64,000 bases of DNA from JACJWR01 sp964474045 (GTDB lineage: Bacteria; Actinomycetota; Actinomycetes; S36-B12; UBA10799). A model generated the notes under the pieces. The model had not been told where the DNA came from, made no database searches, and saw only the letters and a list, made by a program, of their open reading frames with translations. The translations under genes and the position numbers were made by a program. The stretch lies in contig CAYYRC010000011.1 in assembly GCA_964474045.1 (NCBI GenBank), positions 40,291-104,290 on the forward strand, written 5' to 3'. This document shows, one piece after another, positions 7,544-14,963 of the stretch; the stretch's first letter is position 1, and every line of letters starts with the position of its first letter.

Positions 7544-9608
7544 CGCCGGCGGGTCCCGCGGGGCCAGCCGGCGCCGGCGCCGGCGCCCGCTCAGGCTGCG
7601 GCGCCACCGACCGGTGCGAGTCGTTGAGCCTTGCCAGCTCGTGACCCTGCACCACCAGCAGCTCGTCGATTCCCGTGAGCGCTGCGTCCCAGCTGGTGTC
7701 CTGCGAGGCATCCTCGGTCGCCACGGCATCGGTGAGCGGCAGCGCCTCGCGCAGCTGAGTGGCCCGCCGCGACAGGCGGTCCGCCGTGGCGGCGGCGCGG
7801 TCCTGCAATACCGGTGCATCCAGGTGGTCCGGCGGCGGGGCCAGGCTCGCGGCCTGGGCGATGATGGCCATGGTGGAGGTGTGCCGCAAGCCCTGCGCCC
7901 AGGCGAGCAGGAGCTTGGGCTCGACCATGCGGGTGCCGCGGATGACCTCCAGCGCGTCCAGGCAGCGCAGGCCCTGGGCCCGGGTCTGCTGGATGGTCGC
8001 CGGCGGCATCCGGGTGCCGTGGGCGATCCAGCTGTCGGCGCCGTGCCGAACCACCTCGGCTGTGCTCTGGCAGAGGTCGGCCAGCCCCGCGGCCAGCCGC
8101 GGCCGCATGTGCCGGGGCGTGATGAGGAGCGCGGTGAGCATGGCGCCGATGCCGCCCACGATCACGTCGAAGGCGCGCTCCTCGGCGATGGAGGCGTGGA
8201 AATGTTGAGCGTCGGCGATAGCCAGCAGGCACAGCGAGAGCGACGTGAAGGCGGCTTGGCCCACCAGCGCGCCCGGACCGATCTTGGGCGCCGCGGCGGC
8301 CACGAAGACGGCGACCACCAGCGCCACCCACCAGACGGCGGTGCGCCACCCGCCCCACGCCTCCCCGTACTTGCCCAGTCCGCCCATGAGCGCGTCCAGG
8401 CCCACGACGAACGCCAGGCCGATCAGCGTCCCCAGCAGGACGTTGCCGAACACGAAGGCCGAGCGCCGGGCGTACGGGTAGAACGAGCTCATCGCGCCCA
8501 TGAGCAGCCACTGCGGGTGCGGGACGTGGATGATCGACACCAACAGCGACAGGGTGCCGAACAGGACGAAGGCCGCCAGGGCGTTGTTCATCAGCGGCGC
8601 GTCTGGGCGCAGCCGGGTTTTCAGCTGCGACCACAGCTCGGAGTCGAAGGTGGTGCGCCGGGAGCTGCCCGGCACGTGCGAGCCGCGGGCCGTGGCGGCG
8701 TAGTCGGCGATCTGCAGCACCGTGAGCACGATCGCGTCGCCGCGGTAGCCGTCGTCGCCCTGCCTGGGCCCGATGCGCGCGTCGAGGTCTCCCTGGAGCT
8801 GCCTCGCCTGGTGCTCCAGGTGCTCCGCCGCCGACTGGTCGCGGGGGTGGTCCACCACCCGCTTGGCTGCGCTCAGGCAGGCGACGACGGCGTCGCGCAG
8901 GGGCACCTGGCGCGTTCCGTGATCGGCGATGAACTCCATGAGCCGGGCGGTGGACGTCACCACGGCCGAGCTGGCCACGGCCGCCCGGGACGGACTGGCC
9001 GTTCGGTCGGAGCTGTTCATGAACAGCGAGATGAGCTGCTCGGAGTCCCGGCCGATGGCGGCGTCCGACGGACCGCCGCCGGAGAGTGCCGCGACGCATC
9101 GGCCCAGGGCGTGCACCGTGGCGGTCTGCAGTTCCGTCCGCCGTGGTGGCGACGCCACCAGCAGCGCGCCCCCGGCGGCCACCGCCATGCCGAGCACCGC
9201 CCCCGTGACCGCTTGCCAGAACGAGCTGCGGTGCAACCCCAGCGAGGCCCCCACGAGCAGATCCGACGTGACCGCCGAGGTGCCTGCCGCGACTGCCCCG
9301 CCGAAACCGCGCAGCACGAACAGCCCGGCCGCCAGCAGCCCGATGATGACGGCGAACACGACCATCGGGGCGTGCGCCGCCAGGTGCCCGGCGGCCAGGG
9401 CGGCCACCCCGGCGACGCCGGTCCCGACGTAGGCCTTGGCGCGGTGGATGCCGTCGCCCGGGAAGTCCGCGAGCACCAGCAGCAGGCCCGTCAGGCAGGC
9501 CACGCCGGTGATACCCGGCTTGTGCATGATTCCCAGCGTCACGAAGGCAAGCAGCGCGACCAGGCACGAGGCCCGTACGCCCAGGGCGATGCGGTCTTGA
9601 CGGATCAT
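7536..9608 (-). CDS. FUSC family membrane transporter
   Basis: 690-aa protein in the two-block FUSC architecture: a first cluster of hydrophobic helices (about residues 10-150), a soluble middle (about 160-330), and a second cluster (about 340-500) followed by a soluble C-terminal domain. The family is related to aromatic acid exporters such as AaeB and to fusaric acid resistance proteins. The specific substrate is not predictable. The start ATG at 9608 has a GGAG site 8 nt upstream. It lies 33 bp downstream of the aquaporin gene on the same strand, so the two may form one transcription unit. A second FUSC protein is encoded at 34.1 kb. Confidence 0.87.
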   Translation of the reverse strand: MIRQDRIALGVRASCLVALLAFVTLGIMHKPGITGVACLTGLLLVLADFPGDGIHRAKAYVGTGVAGVAALAAGHLAAHAPMVVFAVIIGLLAAGLFVLRGFGGAVAAGTSAVTSDLLVGASLGLHRSSFWQAVTGAVLGMAVAAGGALLVASPPRRTELQTATVHALGRCVAALSGGGPSDAAIGRDSEQLISLFMNSSDRTASPSRAAVASSAVVTSTARLMEFIADHGTRQVPLRDAVVACLSAAKRVVDHPRDQSAAEHLEHQARQLQGDLDARIGPRQGDDGYRGDAIVLTVLQIADYAATARGSHVPGSSRRTTFDSELWSQLKTRLRPDAPLMNNALAAFVLFGTLSLLVSIIHVPHPQWLLMGAMSSFYPYARRSAFVFGNVLLGTLIGLAFVVGLDALMGGLGKYGEAWGGWRTAVWWVALVVAVFVAAAAPKIGPGALVGQAAFTSLSLCLLAIADAQHFHASIAEERAFDVIVGGIGAMLTALLITPRHMRPRLAAGLADLCQSTAEVVRHGADSWIAHGTRMPPATIQQTRAQGLRCLDALEVIRGTRMVEPKLLLAWAQGLRHTSTMAIIAQAASLAPPPDHLDAPVLQDRAAATADRLSRRATQLREALPLTDAVATEDASQDTSWDAALTGIDELLVVQGHELARLNDSHRSVAPQPERAPAPAPAGPAGPAGAS

Positions 9609-9641
9609 TGGGCTGCTCCGCTCATCTGACGGCTCCGCCGG

Positions 9642-10571
9642 CTAGGGCTTCCGGGGTCGTTTGATGTTGGGGTCGAGCATGCCCTGGGCGGCCAGCGACC
9701 CCCGTACCCCGCCGCCGCCACCGCGCAGCACGAACGCCATCGCCACTGCGAGCGCGGCACCGATCAGCGGGCCGGCGATGTAGACCCAGATCGGTCCCAA
9801 ATCGCCGCCCACGAGGTTGGGCGCCAGAGTGCGGGTCGTGTTCATCGAGGCGCCCGACAGCGGCGCCGCCCACAGCCCAGCCAGCGCGATGTAGGAGCCG
9901 ACCCCGATAGCCGCCACGATGCCGATGTTCTGCGCCCCCGAGGAGGTCCCCAGGATGACGCTCAACAGCCCGAACGTGCAGATGAGCTCCGTCAGGAACG
10001 CCCCCCACGCGGGTGTGGAGGCGCCCGGGTAGGAGCCGCCGTAGCGCGCGGAGGTGCCGGTGATGAGCTGGAGGAAGAAGGCCGCGCCCAAGGCTCCCAG
10101 CAGCTGCGCGACGACGTAGCCGGGAACCCGGACCCAGGGGAAGTCGCCGCGGAGGGCGAAGGCCATGGAGACGCCGGGGTTGAAGTGCGCGCCCGAAACC
10201 TTGCCCATGAACATGATCATGGCCATGACCATGGCGCCCGGCGCGATGACGGCGGCCGCCTGGGTGACGGTCCCCGGATAGACGTGGGCGACCATGGGGG
10301 CGCCCGCCGCGACGAGCACCAGGAAGAACGTGCCCACCAGCTCGCTCACCAGCCGGCGCCACTCCTGGTGCGGATCCTCGAAGTCCAGGATCCGCTGCTC
10401 GGCCAGGTCCGCGGCCGTCGCCAGCAGCACCGAGGGGTGGTCGGCCATGGCGGCGATGCGCTCGCCATCGCCCCGGTGCTTCCGGCCGCCACCGTCACCC
10501 TCGGCCGCTCGCTGATCGTCGCCCGCTGCCGCTGCCGCTGCCGCAGGATGCTGCCCGTCGTCCGTCGTCAC
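9642..10571 (-). CDS. Aquaporin family protein (MIP) with altered NPA boxes
   Basis: 309-aa major intrinsic protein with six helices and two re-entrant loops, preceded by an unusual cytosolic extension of about 85 residues rich in Ala, Asp and Arg. The first pore box reads NPG (Asn131-Pro-Gly, in AHFNPGVSMAF) and the second reads NTT (Asn244-Thr-Thr, in GASMNTTRTLAP) instead of NPA; the following Arg247, part of the selectivity constriction, is kept. Loss of the second Pro-Ala is rare, and the pore could be altered for water, glycerol, gas or another solute. The start is the GTG at 10571, preceded by GGAGG 8 nt away. It precedes the FUSC gene on the same strand. Confidence 0.88.
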   Translation of the reverse strand: MTTDDGQHPAAAAAAAGDDQRAAEGDGGGRKHRGDGERIAAMADHPSVLLATAADLAEQRILDFEDPHQEWRRLVSELVGTFFLVLVAAGAPMVAHVYPGTVTQAAAVIAPGAMVMAMIMFMGKVSGAHFNPGVSMAFALRGDFPWVRVPGYVVAQLLGALGAAFFLQLITGTSARYGGSYPGASTPAWGAFLTELICTFGLLSVILGTSSGAQNIGIVAAIGVGSYIALAGLWAAPLSGASMNTTRTLAPNLVGGDLGPIWVYIAGPLIGAALAVAMAFVLRGGGGGVRGSLAAQGMLDPNIKRPRKP

Positions 10572-10655
10572 CGCCCCGACCTCCGCTCGTCGCGCGGCCG
10601 ACCCTCTGGCCCGCCGAAAGACTCTGTGCCGACGGTCAGAGTAGTCCGACTGGCG

Positions 10656-12401
10656 TTAGGAGCGCGTGTCGACAGTTCGAACCGGGTTACCGGCCAGGTA
10701 CCAGGTGGACGTCGACACTTGGTCCCAGATCGCGTGCACCGGCGTCGAGGATGAGATGCAGATGGCGCCGTCCGCACCGGTCTTGACGGCCACGAAGTTG
10801 GACATGGTCTCGCCGGGGCGGAAGCTGATGCTGGTGGCCAGCGGCTTGCCGTCGGCGCAGGCGTAGACGACGGCGTTGCCGCCCACCCAGGACCCGGTGA
10901 CGGTGAGGGTCCCGAACGCCGTCCGGTTGGCCCCGTTGGTCTGTACGCGAACGGTCTTGGTGGCCGACACCGGGCCGGTGCCGCCGAGTGCCGGGGAGCG
11001 CGAGTCGAAGATGCGCGTCGGCGTCGCGCTCGGGATCGTCTTCGTCTCGGCGACTTGGTCCCACACCACGTGGATGGTCCCGGTGCTGACCATGCAGATA
11101 TTGCCCTGAGCGTCGGACTGGATCGCGATGGTGCCCGCGCGGGTGACGCCGACCTGGTAGGTGAGGGCGGTCGCGGTCGGCACCGGTTGGTCGCAGGCGA
11201 AGGCCGTGATCCGCCCGGACATCCAGGGGCCGGCAACGGTCAGCGTGCCGACGGCGGTCTTCCCCGGCACGCCGGTGTTGATCTTTCGGACCACGTTCGC
11301 CACCATCGGCCCGCCCGGGTACTGCGGGAGCCGGGTGTCCAGCCGTCGGACCGCGTTGTGGATCGCCATCACCTGCGTGGTGAGCACGTTGTCCCAGACG
11401 ACATGGACGGCGGCCGAGACGTAGATGCAGAAGTAGCCCGCGGAGTCGGACCTGGTGAACACGAAGTTGGACACCGAGCGGCCGGGCACGAAGTTGAGAT
11501 TGCTGGCCTGGGGGCGGCCCTCGCTACAGGGGTAGACGGTGGCGTAGCCGCTGGTGACAGCCGCGGTGGCGGTCAGGTCTCCCATGACGGTCGCGTTCGC
11601 CGCATAGGCGTTGAGCTTGAGCACCGACCCGGGCGCCAGCGGCGCCTTGCCCGAGGTCGGCGGCGGAGGCGGGATGTTCGGCGGCTTGTTGGGGTTCAAG
11701 CTCTGGTAGCGGAAGTACCACTCGTTGCTGAAGGAGTTGACGTGGCGCACGACGCTGACCTTCGAATCCCCGTCGGGGGCGGTGCCGGCCTGGATCGCCA
11801 GGCCGTTGCCCAGGTACATCATCGCGTGGCCGTCGTTTCCCAAGGAGTTCGCCGGATCAGCTCCGTTGAACTGGATCATGATGTCGCCGGGCCTCAGCTC
11901 GGCCTTGGAGCCGAGCCGGGCCAGGTTGGTGCCGCTGTAGCCGTAGCCGCCACCGCCGGTCACGTAGGCACCGGTCCAGCCGAAGTAGGGGAAGAACGGG
12001 ACGAGCGACCCGCTTGCCGTACGGATGGTCCCGCCACCGGCGACGAAGGCCCGTCCCACGAAGCTGGAGCAGTCGAACATGGTGGTGCGGCGCAGGGTGT
12101 AGTCCTGGCTGTAGCCGGTGCCGAGCACGCTGAACCCGAAACGCAGCGCGGCGCCCGCCTCATACGTCGCCGCCCCCGCCACCGCAGCGTCACAGACGGC
12201 CTTGACGTTCACGCCCGCAAGCACCGAGCCCGCGGGGCCGCTGGTGGCGCACGCGGCGGGCGCCACGTCGACCTGCGGCGACACGATCTTCGGCGGGTTG
12301 GGCGGGTCTGGGTAGTTCGCTGCGGCCGGCAGCGCCCCCGCAATCAGTAGCGCCCCGGCAACTGCAGCCCCCGCCGCCAGCCCCCGAAACGCCGCCCGCA
12401 T
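10656..12401 (-). CDS. Secreted NlpC/P60 peptidase-like protein with three C-terminal repeats
   Basis: 581-aa exported protein. A Sec signal peptide (AAFRGLAAGAAVAGALLIAG, cleaved near ALPAAANYP) is followed by an NlpC/P60-like domain (about 70-240) with catalytic Cys111 in FDCSSFVG and His192 in GHAMMYLG, the Cys-His pair of peptidoglycan D,L-endopeptidases. After a proline-rich spacer (NIPPPPPTSGK) come three related units of about 105 residues, each holding a VYPC/AFAC/VYAC-like cysteine strand, a small-residue turn, VHxxWDQ, and ending RLDTR, IFDSR or TVDTR. These look like beta-sandwich cell-wall or sugar-binding repeats (inference). The ATG at 12401 is preferred; a GTG at 12410 sits too close to the GAGAGG site. 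Confidence 0.85.
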   Translation of the reverse strand: MRAAFRGLAAGAAVAGALLIAGALPAAANYPDPPNPPKIVSPQVDVAPAACATSGPAGSVLAGVNVKAVCDAAVAGAATYEAGAALRFGFSVLGTGYSQDYTLRRTTMFDCSSFVGRAFVAGGGTIRTASGSLVPFFPYFGWTGAYVTGGGGYGYSGTNLARLGSKAELRPGDIMIQFNGADPANSLGNDGHAMMYLGNGLAIQAGTAPDGDSKVSVVRHVNSFSNEWYFRYQSLNPNKPPNIPPPPPTSGKAPLAPGSVLKLNAYAANATVMGDLTATAAVTSGYATVYPCSEGRPQASNLNFVPGRSVSNFVFTRSDSAGYFCIYVSAAVHVVWDNVLTTQVMAIHNAVRRLDTRLPQYPGGPMVANVVRKINTGVPGKTAVGTLTVAGPWMSGRITAFACDQPVPTATALTYQVGVTRAGTIAIQSDAQGNICMVSTGTIHVVWDQVAETKTIPSATPTRIFDSRSPALGGTGPVSATKTVRVQTNGANRTAFGTLTVTGSWVGGNAVVYACADGKPLATSISFRPGETMSNFVAVKTGADGAICISSSTPVHAIWDQVSTSTWYLAGNPVRTVDTRS

Positions 12402-12427
12402 CCGATCCACGACCTCTCAAACTCGAT

Positions 12428-12464
12428 CACTCGTCGGGGCGACTCGAATAAGCCCCGACGAGTG
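12428..12464. repeat. 13-bp perfect inverted repeat upstream of the NlpC/P60 gene
   Basis: The arms at 12428-12440 and 12452-12464 (CACTCGTCGGGGC and its exact complement) are separated by 11 nt. It ends only about 27 bp before the NlpC/P60 start, so it would fold in the 5' leader of that mRNA or act as an operator. Part of the left arm (CGGGGCGACTC, from 12435) is repeated directly at 12478, 43 bp away. No T-tract follows on either strand, which argues against a plain intrinsic terminator. Confidence 0.6.
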
Positions 12465-12517
12465 TGTTATTCGCCACCGGGGCGACTCAAGTTGATCGAC
12501 TTATGGCCATGTATGAA

Positions 12518-12554
12518 TGGTCCGTTCGGTGGATGCTCGACGCCGAACGGACCA
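12518..12554. repeat. 12-bp perfect inverted repeat between DUF4436 and NlpC/P60 genes
   Basis: The arms at 12518-12529 (TGGTCCGTTCGG) and 12543-12554 are exact complements with a 13-nt loop. It lies about 135 bp downstream of the DUF4436 stop and 120 bp upstream of the NlpC/P60 start, both on the minus strand. It could terminate the first transcript or be part of a structured leader of the second. No other feature is visible in the rest of 12411-12688. Confidence 0.55.
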
Positions 12555-12688
12555 CTCCGCCGACGACGATTCCGAGGAGGCAGCCGCATCCGCGTCGAAT
12601 CACGCTGCGCAAGCACCTCGAAGCACCACACAATTCACCCGGTCGGCGGTATCATCGTCACTCTCTGCGCATGAGTGTGCGCAAGTGG

Positions 12689-13744
12689 TTACCCCTTGTT
12701 CGGCGCCGATGGGTCCCCGGGATGCCCCTCCTGACCGTCCAGACCCGAGCTCCGCGGCGCCGAGGACGACCCCGAGCTCGCCCTCGGCGGTGCCGGGGCG
12801 CCCGGCTTTGGGCCATCCGGGCGTGGGGTGAACCGCAGCCAACTAGTGATGAAGATGCCCAGGGCGATCATGAGCCCGATCAGGATCCACAGGAAGACCA
12901 GGAAGTCCAGGTACACGCCGATGGGAGGCGCGCCCGGGAGGTTGGTCCGCAGCGGCACCATCGCGAAGAGCAGCGCCGCGAACCAACTGGCCATGGTCGC
13001 CTCGATGCGGCGCTTCCTGATCGCCACCGAGCGGGCGACCACGAGCGCCAGCATGGTCAGCATGGCCATCGAGGCGATGACGATAACGACGATCGACATC
13101 GTCGACCCGCTGCGCGCCACCGACACCGCCGCCGCGGACATGTCGTCCGGGATGCCGGTCAGCTCGGGATCGTCCGCCAGCACATTCGCCGGAAGCGCCT
13201 GCTGAGATGTCGTCGCGAACACGCGCCAGCCGGGGAACTTGCCCCAGACGACGATCTCGGAGGGGATCGTCACCTCCTGGCCGTCGGCGCCCTTGGTCGT
13301 GACGAACGCCACGACGGCCTCGGTGTACCGGTCGAAGGGGTACCGCTCGTAGGTGCCCTCCCCGGCGATGAAGGCCGCCTCACCCGACATGTGCTTGGAG
13401 CCGGCCTTGAACTGGAAGGACTTGGCAACCGAGGTCAGGTGGATCTCGACATCCTGTGTCAAACCGTTCTCGCCGATCAGGGCGTCCGTCGGCTGGGCGA
13501 TGAAACGGGTCTTGATCAGATCCTCGGCGGGGCTGACGCCGATCGGGTTGATGTAGATGATGACCTTGCCCGGCGCATCGACTTGCGGGACGGCAGGAGG
13601 GACCGTGCTCGCCGCATAGATCAGGTTGACCACCGCGTAGATCGCGACGAACACCATGACCGAGCCCAGCCACCACCGCGTGGACCCGCCGACGAGGAGG
13701 TCGTGCAACTGGTGGCGGTACTTGCTGGGCGGCTGCTCGGTCAC
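12689..13744 (-). CDS. DUF4436 family membrane protein
   Basis: 351-aa protein with one N-terminal helix (about residues 26-48), a large extracytoplasmic domain (about 50-210) and three C-terminal helices (about 215-310) followed by a disordered Pro/Ser/Gly tail. The extracellular YPFDRYTE and the LPGAPPIGVYLDFLVFLW segment in the last helices are characteristic of DUF4436, a family common in mycobacteria with no assigned function. The GTG at 13744 has TAGCAT at 13752-13757, leaving exactly 7 nt to the start codon, so the mRNA is probably leaderless. Its promoter is divergent from that of the HExxH protein gene about 40 bp away. Confidence 0.87.
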   Translation of the reverse strand: MTEQPPSKYRHQLHDLLVGGSTRWWLGSVMVFVAIYAVVNLIYAASTVPPAVPQVDAPGKVIIYINPIGVSPAEDLIKTRFIAQPTDALIGENGLTQDVEIHLTSVAKSFQFKAGSKHMSGEAAFIAGEGTYERYPFDRYTEAVVAFVTTKGADGQEVTIPSEIVVWGKFPGWRVFATTSQQALPANVLADDPELTGIPDDMSAAAVSVARSGSTMSIVVIVIASMAMLTMLALVVARSVAIRKRRIEATMASWFAALLFAMVPLRTNLPGAPPIGVYLDFLVFLWILIGLMIALGIFITSWLRFTPRPDGPKPGAPAPPRASSGSSSAPRSSGLDGQEGHPGDPSAPNKG

Positions 13745-13751
13745 ACCTGGG

Positions 13752-13757
13752 ATGCTA
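13752..13757 (-). promoter_or_regulatory. -10 box of a leaderless promoter (DUF4436 gene)
   Basis: TAGCAT on the minus strand ends 7 nt before the GTG at 13744, the spacing expected if transcription starts on the start codon. No ribosome site lies between them. Confidence 0.5.
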
Positions 13758-13794
13758 GAGCCGCGACCCCTCGGCGGCGCGGGGAATGCCGCGG

Positions 13795-13800
13795 CACAAT
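13795..13800 (+). promoter_or_regulatory. -10 box of a leaderless promoter (uORF and HExxH gene)
   Basis: CACAAT ends 6 nt before the ATG at 13807, the spacing of a leaderless start. That ATG opens a 7-codon reading frame rather than the main gene. Confidence 0.45.
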
Positions 13801-13806
13801 GCCCTC

Positions 13807-13830
13807 ATGGTCGGCTGCGGGTGCCCATGA
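13807..13830 (+). CDS. Putative 7-codon leader peptide with two Cys codons (uORF)
   Basis: ATG at 13807 opens a frame encoding M-V-G-C-G-C-P and ending at the TGA at 13828-13830. The stop overlaps the ATG (13827) of the HExxH protein by the classic ATGA, so the ribosome finishing this peptide would re-initiate on the main gene. A CACAAT -10 element 6 nt upstream suggests it is read from a leaderless mRNA. Short leaderless uORFs with clustered Cys codons are known in mycobacteria as cysteine-sensing attenuators; here there are two Cys codons separated by one Gly. The reading is suggestive, not proven; the main gene could instead start at the in-frame GTG at 13821. Confidence 0.35.
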   Translation: MVGCGCP

Positions 13831-14597
13831 GCGGGGAGACCCCGGGTTGGCTGGGCAGCCAACTCGATACCGCGCGACAGATCTTGGAGCCGATCTTCGG
13901 GCGCTGGCCGAGCGGGCCGGTCGACGTGGTGTACCCCGACCGAAGCCCTGCACGGATGTCGTTCGTGGAACCCTTGGCCTGGCCCACCGGGCGCCCGCGG
14001 ATGCGCCTGAAGGCCGACGATCCGCGCGTCCGCGGCACGGGGGGTTGGCCAGCCGTCGTCGTGCCGCACGAGCTTGCCCATGTCGTGCACTTCGATGCCA
14101 TGCCGCTGCAGCTGCGGCTGCGCGTCGAGGCGTCGTACGCCACCTGGCTGGCGGGTCGACTGGTGCGGGGGGCGCCGCCCGAGCACCACACGGCCGGGAC
14201 AAGCAGCCCGCTGGTCGCGTGGCTGGAGGCGTTCGGGCTGTTGGCCGAGCGCTACTGGCTCTTCGCCCAGGAGCACCGGCGCATCCACCGCCTTCCCGGC
14301 GCCTCCCACCAGGGGCCCCAACGGTTGGTGCATGACCTGGCGGCCGCGTTCGTCCACGATGAGCTGTCCGACGCTCCCAGGCTCGCTGCCACCACCCCGG
14401 GGTACGTCCCGGTATGCGAGCTGCCACCGGCCGGGACAGCGGCCGCGGCGAGCACCGAGGGTTGCGTCTATCGCGATGTCTTCCTGCACCCGGGCGCCCG
14501 CACGTCCCTGGGCCTGGCCGTGGCGGACTACCTCGATGCCAGCGCCGGCGGCATCCTGAATATGAAAGACTATGTGAATCGTCGGCGGCGGCGTTGA
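13827..14597 (+). CDS. Putative HExxH zinc metallopeptidase-like protein, unknown family
   Basis: 256-aa soluble protein with a zincin-type motif, HELAHVVHF (His81, Glu82, His85, plus His88), preceded by a hydrophobic strand (WPAVVVP) as in gluzincin-like folds. Downstream helices (WLEAFGLLAERYWLFAQEH) could supply a third ligand, but I cannot point to a definite one. I do not recognise the family. There is no signal peptide, so it is probably cytoplasmic. Translation is likely coupled to the 7-codon uORF through an ATGA overlap. The C-terminus ends abruptly in five Arg codons, and its stop lies inside a 20-bp tandem repeat resembling an insertion-sequence end, so the natural C-terminus may have been altered. 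Confidence 0.65.
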   Translation: MSGETPGWLGSQLDTARQILEPIFGRWPSGPVDVVYPDRSPARMSFVEPLAWPTGRPRMRLKADDPRVRGTGGWPAVVVPHELAHVVHFDAMPLQLRLRVEASYATWLAGRLVRGAPPEHHTAGTSSPLVAWLEAFGLLAERYWLFAQEHRRIHRLPGASHQGPQRLVHDLAAAFVHDELSDAPRLAATTPGYVPVCELPPAGTAAAASTEGCVYRDVFLHPGARTSLGLAVADYLDASAGGILNMKDYVNRRRRR

Positions 14598-14631
14598 CCG
14601 AAAACTGACGGTGTTGACCGAAAACTGACGG
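14593..14631. repeat. Two tandem copies of a 20-bp repeat (IS21-like end remnant?)
   Basis: GTTGACCGAAAACTGACGG occurs at 14593-14611 and again at 14613-14631, period 20 bp. The unit TGTTGACCGAAAACTGACGG resembles the tandem terminal repeats of IS21-family elements, which begin TGT and carry several such copies at each end. No transposase or partner end is visible nearby, so if the reading is right it is a solo end. It contains the stop codon of the HExxH gene. Confidence 0.4.
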
Positions 14632-14737
14632 CGGCCGCCTCACCAGCGCACCGGACGTGGATTTACACAACCTACACATGAAATTCAGCTGCTGCCCTAT
14701 TCCATTTCCGGGCCCGGGCTGACACGCTTCTCATGTC

Positions 14738-14777
14738 GCGGCCCCGACTCTGGTAACCCCAGCTCGGTCGGGGCCGC
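14738..14777. terminator. Hairpin, possible terminator
   Basis: 11-bp perfect inverted repeat (GCGGCCCCGAC at 14738-14748, complement at 14767-14777) with an 18-nt loop, about 140 bp after the HExxH gene stop. No T-tract follows, so it would be a weak or factor-assisted terminator. Confidence 0.4.
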
Positions 14778-14857
14778 CGCCATTCCGGCCACCGGCGCAG
14801 GAAAGCGCCGCACTGCGACCACGGATGCGCCGACCGCTGTGGCGTACACTCGAATAG

Positions 14858-14876
14858 TTGAATTCGATTTGAATTC
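14858..14876. promoter_or_regulatory. Helically phased direct repeat, possible operator
   Basis: TTGAATTC occurs at 14858-14865 and again at 14869-14876, 11 bp apart, one turn of DNA. It sits just downstream of a TACACT -10-like hexamer and 90 bp before the 74-aa gene, in the AT-richest stretch of this region, so a dimeric regulator on one DNA face is conceivable. Confidence 0.3.
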
Positions 14877-14963
14877 ACTCAAAGGCCACCGGTGTGAAAA
14901 ACCCGACCCAAATAGCGGGAAGCCTCCCACGGGCCGAAGCAGGCGACGCCTGGAAGGAAATCG

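Larger units (their letters stand above)
14598..14963. other. 366-bp intergenic region, locally AT-richer
   Basis: The stretch has the second half of the 20-bp tandem repeat, a hairpin at 14738-14777, and from about 14840 a lower-GC segment with a TACACT -10-like hexamer (14845-14850) and two TTGAATTC copies spaced one helical turn apart. Open frames on the minus strand (14672-14878 and 14697-14993) and a 46-codon GTG frame at 14894 show no recognisable protein and I do not call them. The last part leads to the 74-aa gene with a good ribosome site (GGAAGGAAATCG). Confidence 0.6.

Noticed and set aside
7614..9629. 671-codon plus-strand frame across the FUSC gene
   Set aside because: Antisense to a clearly recognisable membrane protein, with Gly/Arg/Gln-rich shadow composition.
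11055..12350. 431-codon plus-strand frame across the NlpC/P60 gene
   Set aside because: Antisense to a protein with intact catalytic motifs and signal peptide.
12411..12688. c-di-AMP (ydaO-type) riboswitch before the NlpC/P60 gene
   Set aside because: The context is right and GGGTGAAT occurs, but I could not match the remaining conserved blocks, so I only report hairpins.
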